Source: Zobellia uliginosa
Lineage (GTDB): Bacteria; Bacteroidota; Bacteroidia; Flavobacteriales; Flavobacteriaceae
Direction: 5' to 3'
Length of the DNA: 64,000 bases
NCBI RefSeq assembly: GCF_900156625.1
Contig: NZ_FTOB01000004.1
Coordinates: 620,001 to 684,000, forward strand
Below are positions 8,658 to 17,853 of this stretch, in pieces. The position numbers were made by a program, and so were the translations under genes. Within the stretch, counting starts at the first letter, position 1. Each line of letters opens with the position of its first letter. The notes under the pieces are model-generated. The model did not search any database and was not told the DNA's origin. It saw only the letters and a program-made list of their open reading frames with translations.

Positions 8658-9410
8658 TTGAGATATTTCGTTGAATTTTCATACTTGGGCAGGGACTATC
8701 ACGGTTGGCAAAACCAACCGAACGCCATAACGGTGCAAGAAGTTCTTGAAAAAGCATTTTCTACCCTGTTGCGAGAGCCTGTGGCCTTGGTCGGTGCCGG
8801 AAGGACCGATGCTGGGGTGCACGCCAAACAAATGTATGCCCATTTTGACGTTGAGGGGATTGCCGATCTACAACGGTTGGTATATCGGTTGAACGCTTTT
8901 CTTCCCGAAGCCATTGCCGTACACGATGTTTTTAAGGTGCCTGCCGAGGCACATGCGCGTTTTGATGCCGAGGAACGAACCTATGAGTATTGGGTGGTGC
9001 AGGGGAAGAACCCCTTTTATACCGACTTTGCGTACTACGTAAAACATCGGTTGGATATAGATCGTATGAACCGAGCTGCCGAACTTCTCTTGCAGTTTGA
9101 AGATTTTGAATGCTTTTCAAAATCGAATACCGATGTAAAAACCTATTTGTGCGATGTTAAAAAAGCGGTTTGGGAAATGAAGGGCGACCGGCTCGTCTTT
9201 ACCATAACCGCTGATCGATTTTTGAGAAATATGGTGCGTGCGGTCGTGGGGACGCTCTTGGAAGTAGGGATGGGAAAAATCGACCTAAGCGATGTTAAAT
9301 CAATCATAAATAGCAGGAACAGAAGTAATGCCGGCCCATCGGTACCGGCAAAAGGGCTATATTTGACCTCTGTTTTATACCCCAAAAAGATTACGAAAAA
9401 GCATGGATAA
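8658..9410 (+). CDS. truA: tRNA pseudouridine(38-40) synthase TruA
   Basis: A 250-residue cytosolic enzyme that converts U38-40 of the tRNA anticodon arm to pseudouridine. The catalytic Asp is in GAGRTDAGVHA, and other conserved pieces are YLGRDYHGWQNQP, FLRNMVRAVVGTLLEVG and AKGLYL. The only start that keeps the N-terminal strand RYFVEFSYLG is a TTG at 8658. The gene overlaps the downstream ABC transporter gene by 8 bases, so translation of the two is probably coupled. Confidence 0.95.
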   Translation: MRYFVEFSYLGRDYHGWQNQPNAITVQEVLEKAFSTLLREPVALVGAGRTDAGVHAKQMYAHFDVEGIADLQRLVYRLNAFLPEAIAVHDVFKVPAEAHARFDAEERTYEYWVVQGKNPFYTDFAYYVKHRLDIDRMNRAAELLLQFEDFECFSKSNTDVKTYLCDVKKAVWEMKGDRLVFTITADRFLRNMVRAVVGTLLEVGMGKIDLSDVKSIINSRNRSNAGPSVPAKGLYLTSVLYPKKITKKHG

Positions 9411-11169
9411 AAATTCGGGAAAAGCATTTGATATTCGGTTGTTCAGACGCTTATTGGCGCATACCCGACCTTATCGGTTGACCTTTTACGGGGTGGCCCT
9501 TGCGGCTATTTTACTTTCTGCCTTTGCGGTAATGACACCGATTATCGTACAAAAGATTGTCGACGATGCCATTAAGGTGGGCGATCAAGAAAAATTAATG
9601 TGGTTGACCATTGCTATGGGCGTTGTCTTGCTCGGCCAAGTAAGCTGTCAACTTGCCTTTAACTATTATGCCAACTGGCTGGGAGAATCGGTTATCAAAG
9701 ATATTCGGATCAACCTTTTCAAACATATGTTGGGGTTTCGGATGAAGTATTTCGATAGCTCTTCCCTAGGGGTCTTGGTTACCCGTGCCGTTGCCGATAT
9801 GCAGCGGATCGGTGAAATTTTTAGCCAAGGATTTTTTGTAATCGTAGCCGATTTGTTGAAAATGTTGGTGGCCGCAGTGGTAATGCTGATAATGAACTGG
9901 AGGCTGGCCCTCATAGTTTTTGCCATCTTGCCCTTGATCCTTTATGCGACACGTCTGTTTCAGAAGGCTATGAAGGTGGCTTTTGCCGAGGTAAGATTAC
10001 AGGTTTCCAACCTCAATTCTTTTGTGCAGGAGCGGATTACGGGTATGAAAATCGTTCAGCTCTTTACCCGTGAAAAAATCGAAAGTGAAAAATTTAGGGT
10101 CATCAACGAAAAACATAAAAATGCTTGGTTGAAGACCGTTTGGTACAACTCCATCTTTTTTCCGATTGCGGAAATCGTTTCGTCTATTGCAGTGGGACTC
10201 ATTGTTTGGTACGGGGGGCTCCAAAATGTATCCAATCTTTCCAAGGAAGAACTCGGTACCTTGTTCGCCTTTATTCTGTTGATCGATATGCTTTTTCGTC
10301 CGTTGCGGCAAATCGCCGATAAGTTCAATACCCTACAAATGGGTATGGTAGCGGCCAATAGGGTGTTCAAGATATTGGATACCCAAAGCAATATTCAAGA
10401 TGTCGGTACCATTGTCAAAGATGATGTACGCGGCAATATCAAGTTTGAGAATGTACATTTCGGATATTTGGAGGATGAGGAAGTTTTACATGGTATTTCC
10501 TTTGAGGTCGAAGTAGGGGAGACAGTGGCCATTGTAGGGGCTACGGGAGCCGGGAAATCGACCATTATCAACCTGTTGAATCGCTTTTATGAGATCAACT
10601 CCGGAACGATCCGGATAGATGGGATCGATATAAAGGATTTTAGTCTTGCTTCCTTAAGGGGGAAAATTGCCGTTGTACTTCAAGATGTGTTCCTGTTTGC
10701 GGATACTATTGAGAATAATATATCGCTCAAGAACGAGTCGATCGGCCTTGACCGTATAATGGCGGCGGCCAAACAAATCGGGGTAGACGAATTTATAACC
10801 AGTCTTCCAGGTGGTTATAACTATAATGTAAAGGAAAGGGGGACTATGCTGTCGAGCGGACAACGTCAATTGATAGCCTTTTTGAGAGCCTATGTAAGCA
10901 ATCCCAGTATTTTGGTCTTGGACGAGGCCACCTCTTCGGTAGATACCTATTCTGAGCAATTGATACAAAGAGCTACGGAAAAAATAACGGAGGGAAGGAC
11001 TTCGATCATTATTGCACACCGTTTGGCTACGATCAAAAAGGCCGATAAGATAATTGTAATGGATGAGGGTAAGATTGTGGAAACGGGTACGCACAGACAA
11101 TTGCTGAAGAAAGGCGGATACTACAAAAACCTTTATGAAGCCCAGTTTCTTGCCGAAGAAGTGGCCTAG
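9403..11169 (+). CDS. ABC exporter, fused permease and ATPase (MsbA-like)
   Basis: A 588-residue half-transporter. The membrane domain with six helices spans about residues 20-325. The nucleotide-binding domain spans about 345-580, with Walker A GATGAGKST, signature LSSGQRQL, Walker B ILVLDEATSS and H-loop IIAHRL. It works as a dimer that pumps a substrate out of the cytoplasm. Lipid or drug export is typical of the family, but the substrate cannot be told. The overlap with truA suggests one operon. Its TAG stop is directly followed by the stop of the convergent cdaA gene, with no base between. Confidence 0.92.
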   Translation: MDKNSGKAFDIRLFRRLLAHTRPYRLTFYGVALAAILLSAFAVMTPIIVQKIVDDAIKVGDQEKLMWLTIAMGVVLLGQVSCQLAFNYYANWLGESVIKDIRINLFKHMLGFRMKYFDSSSLGVLVTRAVADMQRIGEIFSQGFFVIVADLLKMLVAAVVMLIMNWRLALIVFAILPLILYATRLFQKAMKVAFAEVRLQVSNLNSFVQERITGMKIVQLFTREKIESEKFRVINEKHKNAWLKTVWYNSIFFPIAEIVSSIAVGLIVWYGGLQNVSNLSKEELGTLFAFILLIDMLFRPLRQIADKFNTLQMGMVAANRVFKILDTQSNIQDVGTIVKDDVRGNIKFENVHFGYLEDEEVLHGISFEVEVGETVAIVGATGAGKSTIINLLNRFYEINSGTIRIDGIDIKDFSLASLRGKIAVVLQDVFLFADTIENNISLKNESIGLDRIMAAAKQIGVDEFITSLPGGYNYNVKERGTMLSSGQRQLIAFLRAYVSNPSILVLDEATSSVDTYSEQLIQRATEKITEGRTSIIIAHRLATIKKADKIIVMDEGKIVETGTHRQLLKKGGYYKNLYEAQFLAEEVA

Positions 11170-11958
11170 TTATTCTATCAGGTCGTCTTTAATGATTCCG
11201 ATGAGTTCGTCTATACTGCCGTAATCGGTGAATTTCCCATTCTTTATGTAAGATATGTTTCCGGTCTCCTCACTTACAACCAGGGCCAGGGCATCGGTTT
11301 TTTCGGTAATGCCGACAGCGGCCCTATGGCGAAGACCGAAACGAAGTGGAATGTTTCTTTCGTTCGAGACGGGTAGAATAACCCGGGTAGCTACAATATA
11401 GTTGTTCTCAATGACGGCGGCACCATCGTGGAGCGGACTGTTTTTGTAAAAGATGCTCTCTAGAATGGGCTTGTTGACTTCTAGGTACATTTTGTCTCCT
11501 GACGATTTTACGAAATCAAGGGAGTTGTTCCGTTCTATAATAATCAAGGCCCCTGTTTTGGTAGAGCTCATTTTTTTGCATGCGGCAAGAATGGCATCGA
11601 CGTCTACGCTAACGCTGGCACCGTCTTGGCGTAAAAATTTAAAATGTTTGATAAAGTTTCGCTTGTTGGCGAAATTGGTCGAACCGATCATCAAAAGAAA
11701 TTTTCGTATTTCTTGCTGGAACACGATGATCAAGGCAATCAACCCTACTTGCATAAAGGCACCGACCATACTGCTGATCATTTCCATGCCGAGAAGTTCG
11801 GTGAGTTTCCAAAAACCCCAAACGATTACGATGCCAATAAAAATATTGATGGCCACGGAGCCCCGTACCAACTTGTATATGTAGTACAACAGCACCGCTA
11901 CCAGAAAAATATCGAGAACGTCGGTAACCTTAAATTCTAAAAAATCTAGAAAATCCAA
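11170..11958 (-). CDS. cdaA: Diadenylate cyclase CdaA (c-di-AMP synthesis)
   Basis: A 262-residue membrane enzyme that makes c-di-AMP from two ATP. Three hydrophobic helices lie at about residues 13-90 and are followed by the DAC domain. Its hallmark motifs are present: HDGAAVI (DGA) at about residue 175 and GLRHRAA (RHR) about 33 residues later. The layout is that of the membrane-bound CdaA/DacA class (TIGR00159). It lies 43 bases downstream of folP on the same strand, a neighbourhood I associate with Bacteroidota, and may be co-transcribed with it. Its products would regulate osmolyte and envelope balance, by analogy with Firmicutes. Confidence 0.95.
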   Translation of the reverse strand: MDFLDFLEFKVTDVLDIFLVAVLLYYIYKLVRGSVAINIFIGIVIVWGFWKLTELLGMEMISSMVGAFMQVGLIALIIVFQQEIRKFLLMIGSTNFANKRNFIKHFKFLRQDGASVSVDVDAILAACKKMSSTKTGALIIIERNNSLDFVKSSGDKMYLEVNKPILESIFYKNSPLHDGAAVIENNYIVATRVILPVSNERNIPLRFGLRHRAAVGITEKTDALALVVSEETGNISYIKNGKFTDYGSIDELIGIIKDDLIE

Positions 11959-12001
11959 TATCGGAGGTGTTTTTGTAAAATTAGCAAAATCCCTTAAATT
12001 T

Positions 12002-12829
12002 TTATTCAGGTTTTAATCGTTCTGCAAGTTTAACACATTCATAGGCTTCTTTAACGTCATGAACCCTTAAAATATTGGCACCGGCCAATAATGAGGCCAT
12101 ATGAAGGGCGGTTGTGCCATTGAGTGCGTTCTTTGCATCGGTTTCAAGTGCTTTGTAAATCATCGACTTTCTGCTGATCCCTATTAACAATGGGCGTTCT
12201 AGGGTCTGGAAAAGGGGCAGCTTCCGGAGGATTTCATAATTCTGAGATAGGGTTTTGGCAAAACCGAAACCGGGGTCGATAATAAGGTCGATCATGCTCA
12301 AGGCTTTTGCAGCGGCAATTCGTTCCGAAAAATAGGCGATGATATCGACTAAAAGATTGTCATACGCCGTTTGTTCTTGCATGGTTTGCGGATTGCCTCG
12401 CATGTGCATCATGATGTAGGGGGCGCGGCGCTCGGCTACCGTTTGTAGCATGTTGGGGTCGAGCTTGCCTGCCGAGATGTCATTTATGATGGCCGCACCG
12501 GAATCGAGACATGCTGATGCCACCTTGCTCCTGAACGTGTCTATCGATAAGATGATTTCAGGAAAGTGGTCTAACAGGAGTCGGGTCAGCGGAAGCATGC
12601 GTTTAAGTTCCTCCTCTTCGCTTACGTAATCGGCCCCGGGGCGCGAACTGTAACCGCCGACGTCGATGAAGGTGGCACCGTCGTTCAGCATCTTTTCAGT
12701 CTGTTTTAGAATGGCTTTCGCATCGCGATATTTTCCACCATCGTAAAACGAATCGGGTGTATGGTTTAGAATGCCCATTATTTTTGGGCTAGAGAGGTCG
12801 ATTAAGCGGCCTTTGCAATTTAGGGTCAT
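12002..12829 (-). CDS. folP: Dihydropteroate synthase
   Basis: A 275-residue TIM-barrel enzyme of folate synthesis that joins p-aminobenzoate to hydroxymethyldihydropterin pyrophosphate. Signatures are MGILNHTPDSFYDGG (first DHPS motif), INDISAG, DPGFGFAKT, LIGISRKS and the C-terminal ILRVHDVKEA. The length is normal. It is divergent from the DUF1599 gene and precedes cdaA. Confidence 0.96.
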   Translation of the reverse strand: MTLNCKGRLIDLSSPKIMGILNHTPDSFYDGGKYRDAKAILKQTEKMLNDGATFIDVGGYSSRPGADYVSEEEELKRMLPLTRLLLDHFPEIILSIDTFRSKVASACLDSGAAIINDISAGKLDPNMLQTVAERRAPYIMMHMRGNPQTMQEQTAYDNLLVDIIAYFSERIAAAKALSMIDLIIDPGFGFAKTLSQNYEILRKLPLFQTLERPLLIGISRKSMIYKALETDAKNALNGTTALHMASLLAGANILRVHDVKEAYECVKLAERLKPE

Positions 12830-12935
12830 ATATGATAAAGTTGAAGCGGTATCCCTTGATTAACCAAGTTTAAAACACGAACTTTGAACAATTCAAAATT
12901 TTGAGTGAAATTTACGCAAATTAGAAAGGATAGCC

Positions 12936-13484
12936 ATGCAAAAGACTTCCGAACAATATGATGGGGTAATTCAAACCTGTAGAGACCTCTTTGAAAAGAA
13001 AATGAAAGATTACGGTAGTGCTTGGCGTATCTTAAGATTACCTTCCTTGACCGATCAGATTTTTATTAAGGCACAGCGCATCCGAAGCCTTCAAGAAAAT
13101 GAAGTGCGCAAAGTTGATGAAGGCGAGCGCTCAGAGTTCATCGGTATTATCAACTATTCGATTATGGCCCTGATTCAATTGGAAAGGGGAGTGGTAGACC
13201 AACCCGATCTAACTACCGAAGAGGCGGTGGCGCTTTTTGATAAGCATGCCGGCATTACCAAAACCTTGATGGAAAACAAAAACCATGATTATGGTGAGGC
13301 TTGGCGCGATATGAGGGTGAGCTCCTTGACCGATCTTATTCTGCAAAAATTATTGCGTGTAAAGCAGATAGAGGACAATAAGGGGGAAACCTTGGTGAGC
13401 GAAGGCATTGATGCCAATTACCAAGATATGGTCAATTATGCCGTTTTTGCCATGATTCATCTCGACGAAAATACAAAAGGATAG
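12936..13484 (+). CDS. DUF1599 protein with duplicated domain
   Basis: A 182-residue cytosolic protein that contains the same unit twice. Residues about 20-90 carry MKDYGSAWRILRLPSLTDQI and about 105-175 carry HDYGEAWRDMRVSSLTDLI. Each unit is followed by a Lys/Arg/Ile-rich helix and an (I)INYS/VNYA-type helix. This is DUF1599, listed among nucleotide-modification-associated domains; its own function is unproven. The next gene starts one base after this stop, so the two are an operon. The conserved D-Y-G-x-A-W and S-x-T-D positions in both halves suggest that both sites are functional. Confidence 0.88.
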   Translation: MQKTSEQYDGVIQTCRDLFEKKMKDYGSAWRILRLPSLTDQIFIKAQRIRSLQENEVRKVDEGERSEFIGIINYSIMALIQLERGVVDQPDLTTEEAVALFDKHAGITKTLMENKNHDYGEAWRDMRVSSLTDLILQKLLRVKQIEDNKGETLVSEGIDANYQDMVNYAVFAMIHLDENTKG

Positions 13485-13485
13485 T

Positions 13486-14583
13486 ATGAAATATATAGTG
13501 GGCCTTTGCCGAATACTTGTTGGTGTCTTATTCATTATCAGTGGTTTTATCAAGTTGAACGATCCCGTAGGTTTCTCATTTAAGTTGGAGGAATATTTTA
13601 GTCAGGGGGTTTTGGATCTTCCGTTCTTTGAGCCACATGCTTTGGCCATTTCTATTTTTGTAGTAATCTTTGAAGTGTTGTTGGGGGTTATGCTCTTGGT
13701 GGGTTTTAGGGTGAAATTTACGGTATGGAGCTTACTGCTTATGATTATCGGCTTTACCTTTCTTACCTTTTATTCGGCTTATTTCAACAAGGTTACCGAT
13801 TGCGGCTGTTTTGGCGATGCCATTAAACTGACACCTTGGGAATCGTTTACCAAAGACATTGTTCTTTTGGTACTTATCGTGGTTCTTTTCGTAGGTAGAA
13901 AATATATAAAACCAATTTTTGGCGCCAATACCTTACGCGTGGTTACCTTGACGTCGGTAGTCATCTGTGGCTTGTACTGTAATTATGTACTCAATCACTT
14001 GCCGGTCGTCGATTTTAGACCTTATAAGATCGGGGCCAATATTGTTGAGGGTATGACGGTGCCCGAAGATGCCCCTAAGCCTATTTATGACTATGCCTGG
14101 CGTTTTAAGGTCAATGGTGAAGACAAGGTAATCGTTACGCAAGGTGACTATCCGCAGGTCGATGGTGATTTTGTTGATGTTGAGACTACGGAGGTACAGG
14201 CCGGTTACGAGCCGCCGATCCATGATTTTACCATAGAACAAGCGGGCGTTAATTACGCTGATTCCTTATTGCAAGAACCTAAGTTGGTCATGGTTGTGGC
14301 CTACGATTTGAAAAAGACCAATGAGGATATGTATTCGGAAGTAAAGAAAGTGACCGATAAGGCGATCAAGAAGGGCTACCATGTTATTGGTATGTCGGCC
14401 TCTAACGATCGGCAGACCGGTAAATTGGTCAAAGATCATAAGTTGAATTTTGAGTTTTATTTTACCGACGAGACCGCCTTAAAGACAATCGTACGCTCCA
14501 ACCCGGCGGTGTTGGTCGTTAATAAGGGGACGATTGAACAAAAAGTACATTATAATGATTTGGATGAACTGGTTTTTGAATAA
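13486..14583 (+). CDS. BT_3928-like membrane protein with DoxX/MauE-type domain
   Basis: A 365-residue protein. The first 150 residues hold four membrane helices with the DoxX-like start GVLFIISGFIKLNDPVGF and a conserved CGCFGD motif (about residue 107), seen in MauE/DoxX redox-related proteins. Another helix follows near residue 155. The rest is a soluble domain with a thioredoxin-like feel (VMVVAYDLKKTNEDMYSEV and a C-terminal VLVVNKGTIEQ), but with no CxxC. This arrangement matches the Bacteroidota family named after BT_3928. A role in membrane redox or electron supply is inference. It lies between DUF1599 and tpiA. Confidence 0.8.
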   Translation: MKYIVGLCRILVGVLFIISGFIKLNDPVGFSFKLEEYFSQGVLDLPFFEPHALAISIFVVIFEVLLGVMLLVGFRVKFTVWSLLLMIIGFTFLTFYSAYFNKVTDCGCFGDAIKLTPWESFTKDIVLLVLIVVLFVGRKYIKPIFGANTLRVVTLTSVVICGLYCNYVLNHLPVVDFRPYKIGANIVEGMTVPEDAPKPIYDYAWRFKVNGEDKVIVTQGDYPQVDGDFVDVETTEVQAGYEPPIHDFTIEQAGVNYADSLLQEPKLVMVVAYDLKKTNEDMYSEVKKVTDKAIKKGYHVIGMSASNDRQTGKLVKDHKLNFEFYFTDETALKTIVRSNPAVLVVNKGTIEQKVHYNDLDELVFE

Positions 14584-14635
14584 TTTGCGAAGCCTTTAAA
14601 TTCAAATTGAACGCATATAACATAAACACATAGAA

Positions 14636-15385
14636 ATGAGAAGCAAAATAGTTGCAGGAAACTGGAAAATGAATAAAAACTTGGCAGAGACAGAGGCGTT
14701 GTTGACCGAATTGGCCGCCAAATTGCCCGATACACAAGCAGAGGTTATGGTAGCCCCTACCTTTGTTAACTTGGCAGCTGCCGTACATACTTTAGATTCA
14801 TCCGTTATAGAGGTGATAGCACAGAATATGCATTTTGCCGAAAGTGGGGCCTATACGGGAGAGATTTCTGCTGACATGTTGCTGAATATCGGTATTGATA
14901 CCGTGATTATAGGGCATTCTGAAAGAAGGGCCTATTTTGGTGAAACCGATGAAATATTGGCCAAAAAAGTAAAGGCGGCTTTGGCAAAGAATATGCGTGT
15001 GATGTTTTGTTTCGGTGAAGAGCTTGATGATAGAAAGTCCGATAACCACTTCAAGGTGGTCGAAAGTCAATTGAAAAATGCACTTTTCTCTTTGGAAGCT
15101 TCCGATTGGGGGAAAATTGTATTGGCTTACGAACCGGTTTGGGCCATCGGTACCGGAGAGACCGCTTCTCCTGAACAAGCACAAGAAATGCATGCCTTTA
15201 TCCGTAAGACCATTACCGAAGCCTATGATGCTTCAATTGCCAACAATGTTTCTATTTTGTACGGAGGTAGTGTAAAACCTGCCAATGCGGTAGAGATTTT
15301 TGGAAAGCCGGATGTTGATGGTGGACTTATCGGAGGCGCTTCTTTGGTTGCCGATGATTTTGTAGCTATAATCAAGGCGATTTAG
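14636..15385 (+). CDS. tpiA: Triosephosphate isomerase
   Basis: A 249-residue glycolytic TIM barrel that interconverts dihydroxyacetone phosphate and glyceraldehyde 3-phosphate. Visible are the N-terminal AGNWKMNK with catalytic Lys, GHSERR with catalytic His, AYEPVWAIGTG with catalytic Glu, and the phosphate loop ILYGGSVKP...GGLIGGASL. The ATG at 14636 is the expected start. It stands 52 bases after the BT_3928-like gene and is followed by a hairpin. Confidence 0.98.
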   Translation: MRSKIVAGNWKMNKNLAETEALLTELAAKLPDTQAEVMVAPTFVNLAAAVHTLDSSVIEVIAQNMHFAESGAYTGEISADMLLNIGIDTVIIGHSERRAYFGETDEILAKKVKAALAKNMRVMFCFGEELDDRKSDNHFKVVESQLKNALFSLEASDWGKIVLAYEPVWAIGTGETASPEQAQEMHAFIRKTITEAYDASIANNVSILYGGSVKPANAVEIFGKPDVDGGLIGGASLVADDFVAIIKAI

Positions 15386-15411
15386 GTCTTTAAGAAAACC
15401 GATGATTTTAT

Positions 15412-15441
15412 AAACCCTTTCCCCAAAAACGGAAAGGGTTG
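15412..15441 (+). terminator. Probable terminator of tpiA
   Basis: The stem AACCCTTTCC/GGAAAGGGTT (15413-15440) has an 8-base loop. The following T-run is poor (GTTCATTT), so the termination strength is uncertain. Confidence 0.6.
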
Positions 15442-15548
15442 TTCATTTCATACTGAATATTGATCTTGTGTAAAAAGAGGGTGTGCGGTGTTTTTTTTGT
15501 AAATGAACACCAGTAAATACGACCAACAACAAATAAAGAGACAACAAG

Positions 15549-16385
15549 ATGTCGAACACTGTATATATAGAATATAATTTTTCGGTAAGCCCTTTGCAGC
15601 CCGGCTCCGATATTTTAATTGCCGAACTGGGCGAAGCGGGCTTTGAAAGTTTTGTTGAGAATGAAGAAGGGGTCTTGGCCTATATTCAAAAGGAAGACTG
15701 GAACGAGAAGATTTTGGAAACACTTGAAATCTTGAACAATCCGATTTTTGAAGTCGGTTTTTCTATGAAGGAAATAGAACAAGAGAACTGGAACGCGACC
15801 TGGGAGAAAAATTTTGAAGCGATTCAAGTGGCCGACCAATGTGTGGTGCGAGCGCCTTTTCACGAAAAGCCGGATGTAGCCTTCGATATTGTGATAGAGC
15901 CCAAAATGAGCTTTGGTACGGGACATCATGAGACCACCTATATGATGCTTCAATTTGTTTTGGAAAACGATTTCGAGGGTAAGGACGTTCTTGATATGGG
16001 CAGTGGAACCGGTGTGTTGGCTATCTTGGCGGCCCTGAAAAAGGCAGCACATATAGATGCTATCGATATCGATAATTGGTGTTATTTGAACGCCAAGGAA
16101 AATGTGGAGCGGAACAACTGTAGCCATATCTCGGTTTTTGAAGGGGATTCGTCGTTGTTGGGAGAGCGGAAATACGATGTTATCTTGGCCAATATCAATA
16201 GAAATATACTGCTGGCCGATATACCGGTGTATGCACAAAATCTACGGGAAAACGGAGCCCTTTTCTTAAGTGGATTCTATGAAGAGGATATTCCCTTGAT
16301 TTCGGAAACCTGTCTAAAAGCAGGGTTAAAGTTTGAAAAAAATCTGCAAAAAAATAATTGGGTTGCCGTAAAATATGTATTTTAG
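15549..16385 (+). CDS. prmA: Ribosomal protein L11 methyltransferase
   Basis: A 278-residue SAM-dependent methyltransferase that trimethylates L11. It has the PrmA N-terminal domain (residues 1-100) and the conserved PKMSFGTGHHETT segment. The SAM-binding motif I is VLDMGSGTGVLAI, with motif IV VILANINRN. The length is close to the E. coli protein. clpS follows 29 bases downstream on the same strand, a common pair in Bacteroidota. Confidence 0.95.
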   Translation: MSNTVYIEYNFSVSPLQPGSDILIAELGEAGFESFVENEEGVLAYIQKEDWNEKILETLEILNNPIFEVGFSMKEIEQENWNATWEKNFEAIQVADQCVVRAPFHEKPDVAFDIVIEPKMSFGTGHHETTYMMLQFVLENDFEGKDVLDMGSGTGVLAILAALKKAAHIDAIDIDNWCYLNAKENVERNNCSHISVFEGDSSLLGERKYDVILANINRNILLADIPVYAQNLRENGALFLSGFYEEDIPLISETCLKAGLKFEKNLQKNNWVAVKYVF

Positions 16386-16414
16386 AAGAGGTATACTATT
16401 TTAAATTGATCACT

Positions 16415-16690
16415 ATGAGTTTCAAAGAAAAAGTATCGGAAGAACTACTGCTAGAGGAAGAAGTAGTAAAACAAAACGAAATTGTCCTTTTCAATGATGA
16501 GGTCAATACTTTTGACCATGTCATAGAAACCTTGGTAGATGTATGCGATCATACGCCTGTTCAGGCAGAGCAATGCTCGCTTATTGTGCACTACAAGGGT
16601 AAATGTACTGTTAAAACAGGCGAGTATAAAGACCTAGAGCCCCGTTGTACCAAATTGTTGGAAGCAGGCCTTAGTGCAGAAATCGTATAG
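16415..16690 (+). CDS. clpS: ATP-dependent Clp protease adaptor ClpS
   Basis: A 91-residue adaptor that hands N-degron substrates to the Clp ATPase. The core is present: VLFNDEVNTFDHVIETLV, then HTPVQAEQCSLIVHYKGKCTV and LEAGLSAEI. I chose the ATG at 16415 (MSFKEKVSEE) because an upstream in-frame start would overlap prmA and add unrelated residues. It is probably co-transcribed with prmA. The YeeE/YedE pair converges from the right. Confidence 0.93.
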   Translation: MSFKEKVSEELLLEEEVVKQNEIVLFNDEVNTFDHVIETLVDVCDHTPVQAEQCSLIVHYKGKCTVKTGEYKDLEPRCTKLLEAGLSAEIV

Positions 16691-16709
16691 TTTAAATAAA
16701 GGTAGAAGG

Positions 16710-17123
16710 TCAGTGCGGTAGCTTGTTCTTGAGCAATCCGTATACAAAAGTACCCAATACGGCTGCTGCTATGACTATAAGCATGCTGTAGACTCCGGTT
16801 CCTATAAGAATGTACATGGGGCCGGGACAAGCTCCTGCCAACGCCCATCCTAACCCAAAAATACTACCTCCCAAAATATAACGGATAAAACTCTTGTCTT
16901 TGGGCATGAGTTTTATTTCGTTTCCCTCTATGCTTTTTACCTTGAATTTTTTGAGGGCCCAAATGGAAATGATGCCGAGTACTACGGCAGACCCGATGAT
17001 TCCATACATGTGAAACGATTGAAATTTGAACATTTCATATATGCGATACCATGATACGGCTTCGGACTTGACCAGTACGATACCAAAGAATATACCTACG
17101 AATAAGAATTTTATAAATTTCAT
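16710..17123 (-). CDS. YeeE/YedE-type transporter, second half (DUF6691-like)
   Basis: A 137-residue membrane protein with about four helices and the motif ALAGACPGPMY near residue 98. It carries a conserved Cys of the kind that relays sulfur compounds in YeeE/YedE (TsuA) transporters. I take the ATG at 17123, which overlaps the TAA of the upstream gene by one base (TAATG) and indicates coupled translation. A longer open frame upstream is an artefact inside the partner gene. With its partner it likely forms a split importer for thiosulfate-like sulfur species; the substrate is inferred from the family. Confidence 0.88.
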   Translation of the reverse strand: MKFIKFLFVGIFFGIVLVKSEAVSWYRIYEMFKFQSFHMYGIIGSAVVLGIISIWALKKFKVKSIEGNEIKLMPKDKSFIRYILGGSIFGLGWALAGACPGPMYILIGTGVYSMLIVIAAAVLGTFVYGLLKNKLPH

Positions 17124-17683
17124 TATGCAAAGATTAAGGGTAGTAATAGGTGTGTCATTAGAAGTCCGCCTATAAAGAATCCGATTACGGCTATCAATGA
17201 AGGCAGTTGTAGGTTGCTCAGGCCGGTAATGGCATGTCCGGAAGTACAGCCGCCGGCATAGCGTGTGCCGAAGCCTACTAGAAAACCTGCAATGATCAAT
17301 ATGGCCAGGCCTTTGATCGATAGGGCGTTGTCCCAATCATAGATTTCTCCCGGTAGCAATGTGCTTCCTGCATTGTTGAAGCCCAATTCCTGTAAGTCTT
17401 TGATGGTTTCCGGGTTAAGGTCGATGGCCGAGCCGTCGGAAAGAAAGTTCACGGCTATAAAACCCCCGATAATCGCACCTAGCACAACGGTCAGGTTCCA
17501 TTTTTGGGCCTTCCAATCGAACCTAAAGAAGTCCGAATACTTTCCGGCACCCCCTATGGTACATAGGGTCCTTAGATTTGATGACATGCCAAAAGTCTTC
17601 CCGAAATAAATCAGAAAGATCATTACCAAAGTAATCAAAGGCCCTGAAACGTACCAAGGCCATGGTTGAAGTATGCTGTCCAT
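17123..17683 (-). CDS. YeeE/YedE-type transporter, first half
   Basis: A 186-residue membrane protein with about five helices. The family motif RYAGGCTSGHAITG (about residue 141) carries the conserved Cys. The region around residue 35 (LRTLCTIGGAG) holds another Cys. It is the N-terminal partner of the split YeeE/YedE system, and the downstream half begins at its stop codon. Such pairs are often linked to beta-lactamase-fold persulfide dioxygenases or rhodaneses, but none is adjacent here. Confidence 0.88.
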   Translation of the reverse strand: MDSILQPWPWYVSGPLITLVMIFLIYFGKTFGMSSNLRTLCTIGGAGKYSDFFRFDWKAQKWNLTVVLGAIIGGFIAVNFLSDGSAIDLNPETIKDLQELGFNNAGSTLLPGEIYDWDNALSIKGLAILIIAGFLVGFGTRYAGGCTSGHAITGLSNLQLPSLIAVIGFFIGGLLMTHLLLPLIFA

Positions 17684-17814
17684 GTAGAAAAAATTTACGC
17701 AAAGGTAGGGCGAAAGAGGTTAGGGAAATGTAATCGGAGTTACAAAACATGTTAGAAATAAAAATGAAGGGCATTTTGTTTTTAGGAAAAAGGGTAAAAA
17801 GGAAATCGGAAATA

Positions 17815-17850
17815 AAAAACCCCTTGAAACGGGGGTTTCAAGGGGTTTTG
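17815..17850 (-). terminator. Terminator of tRNA-Arg
   Basis: The perfect 11-bp stem CCCCTTGAAAC/GTTTCAAGGGG (17820-17845) has a 4-base loop and T-rich sequence on the minus-strand 3' side. It begins 4 bases past the tRNA 3' end. Confidence 0.8.
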
Positions 17851-17853
17851 AAG

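Noticed and set aside
17124-17336. Upstream extension of the second YeeE/YedE gene
   Set aside because: The Arg-rich extension lies inside the partner gene. The TAATG junction and the hydrophobic start at 17123 mark the true beginning.
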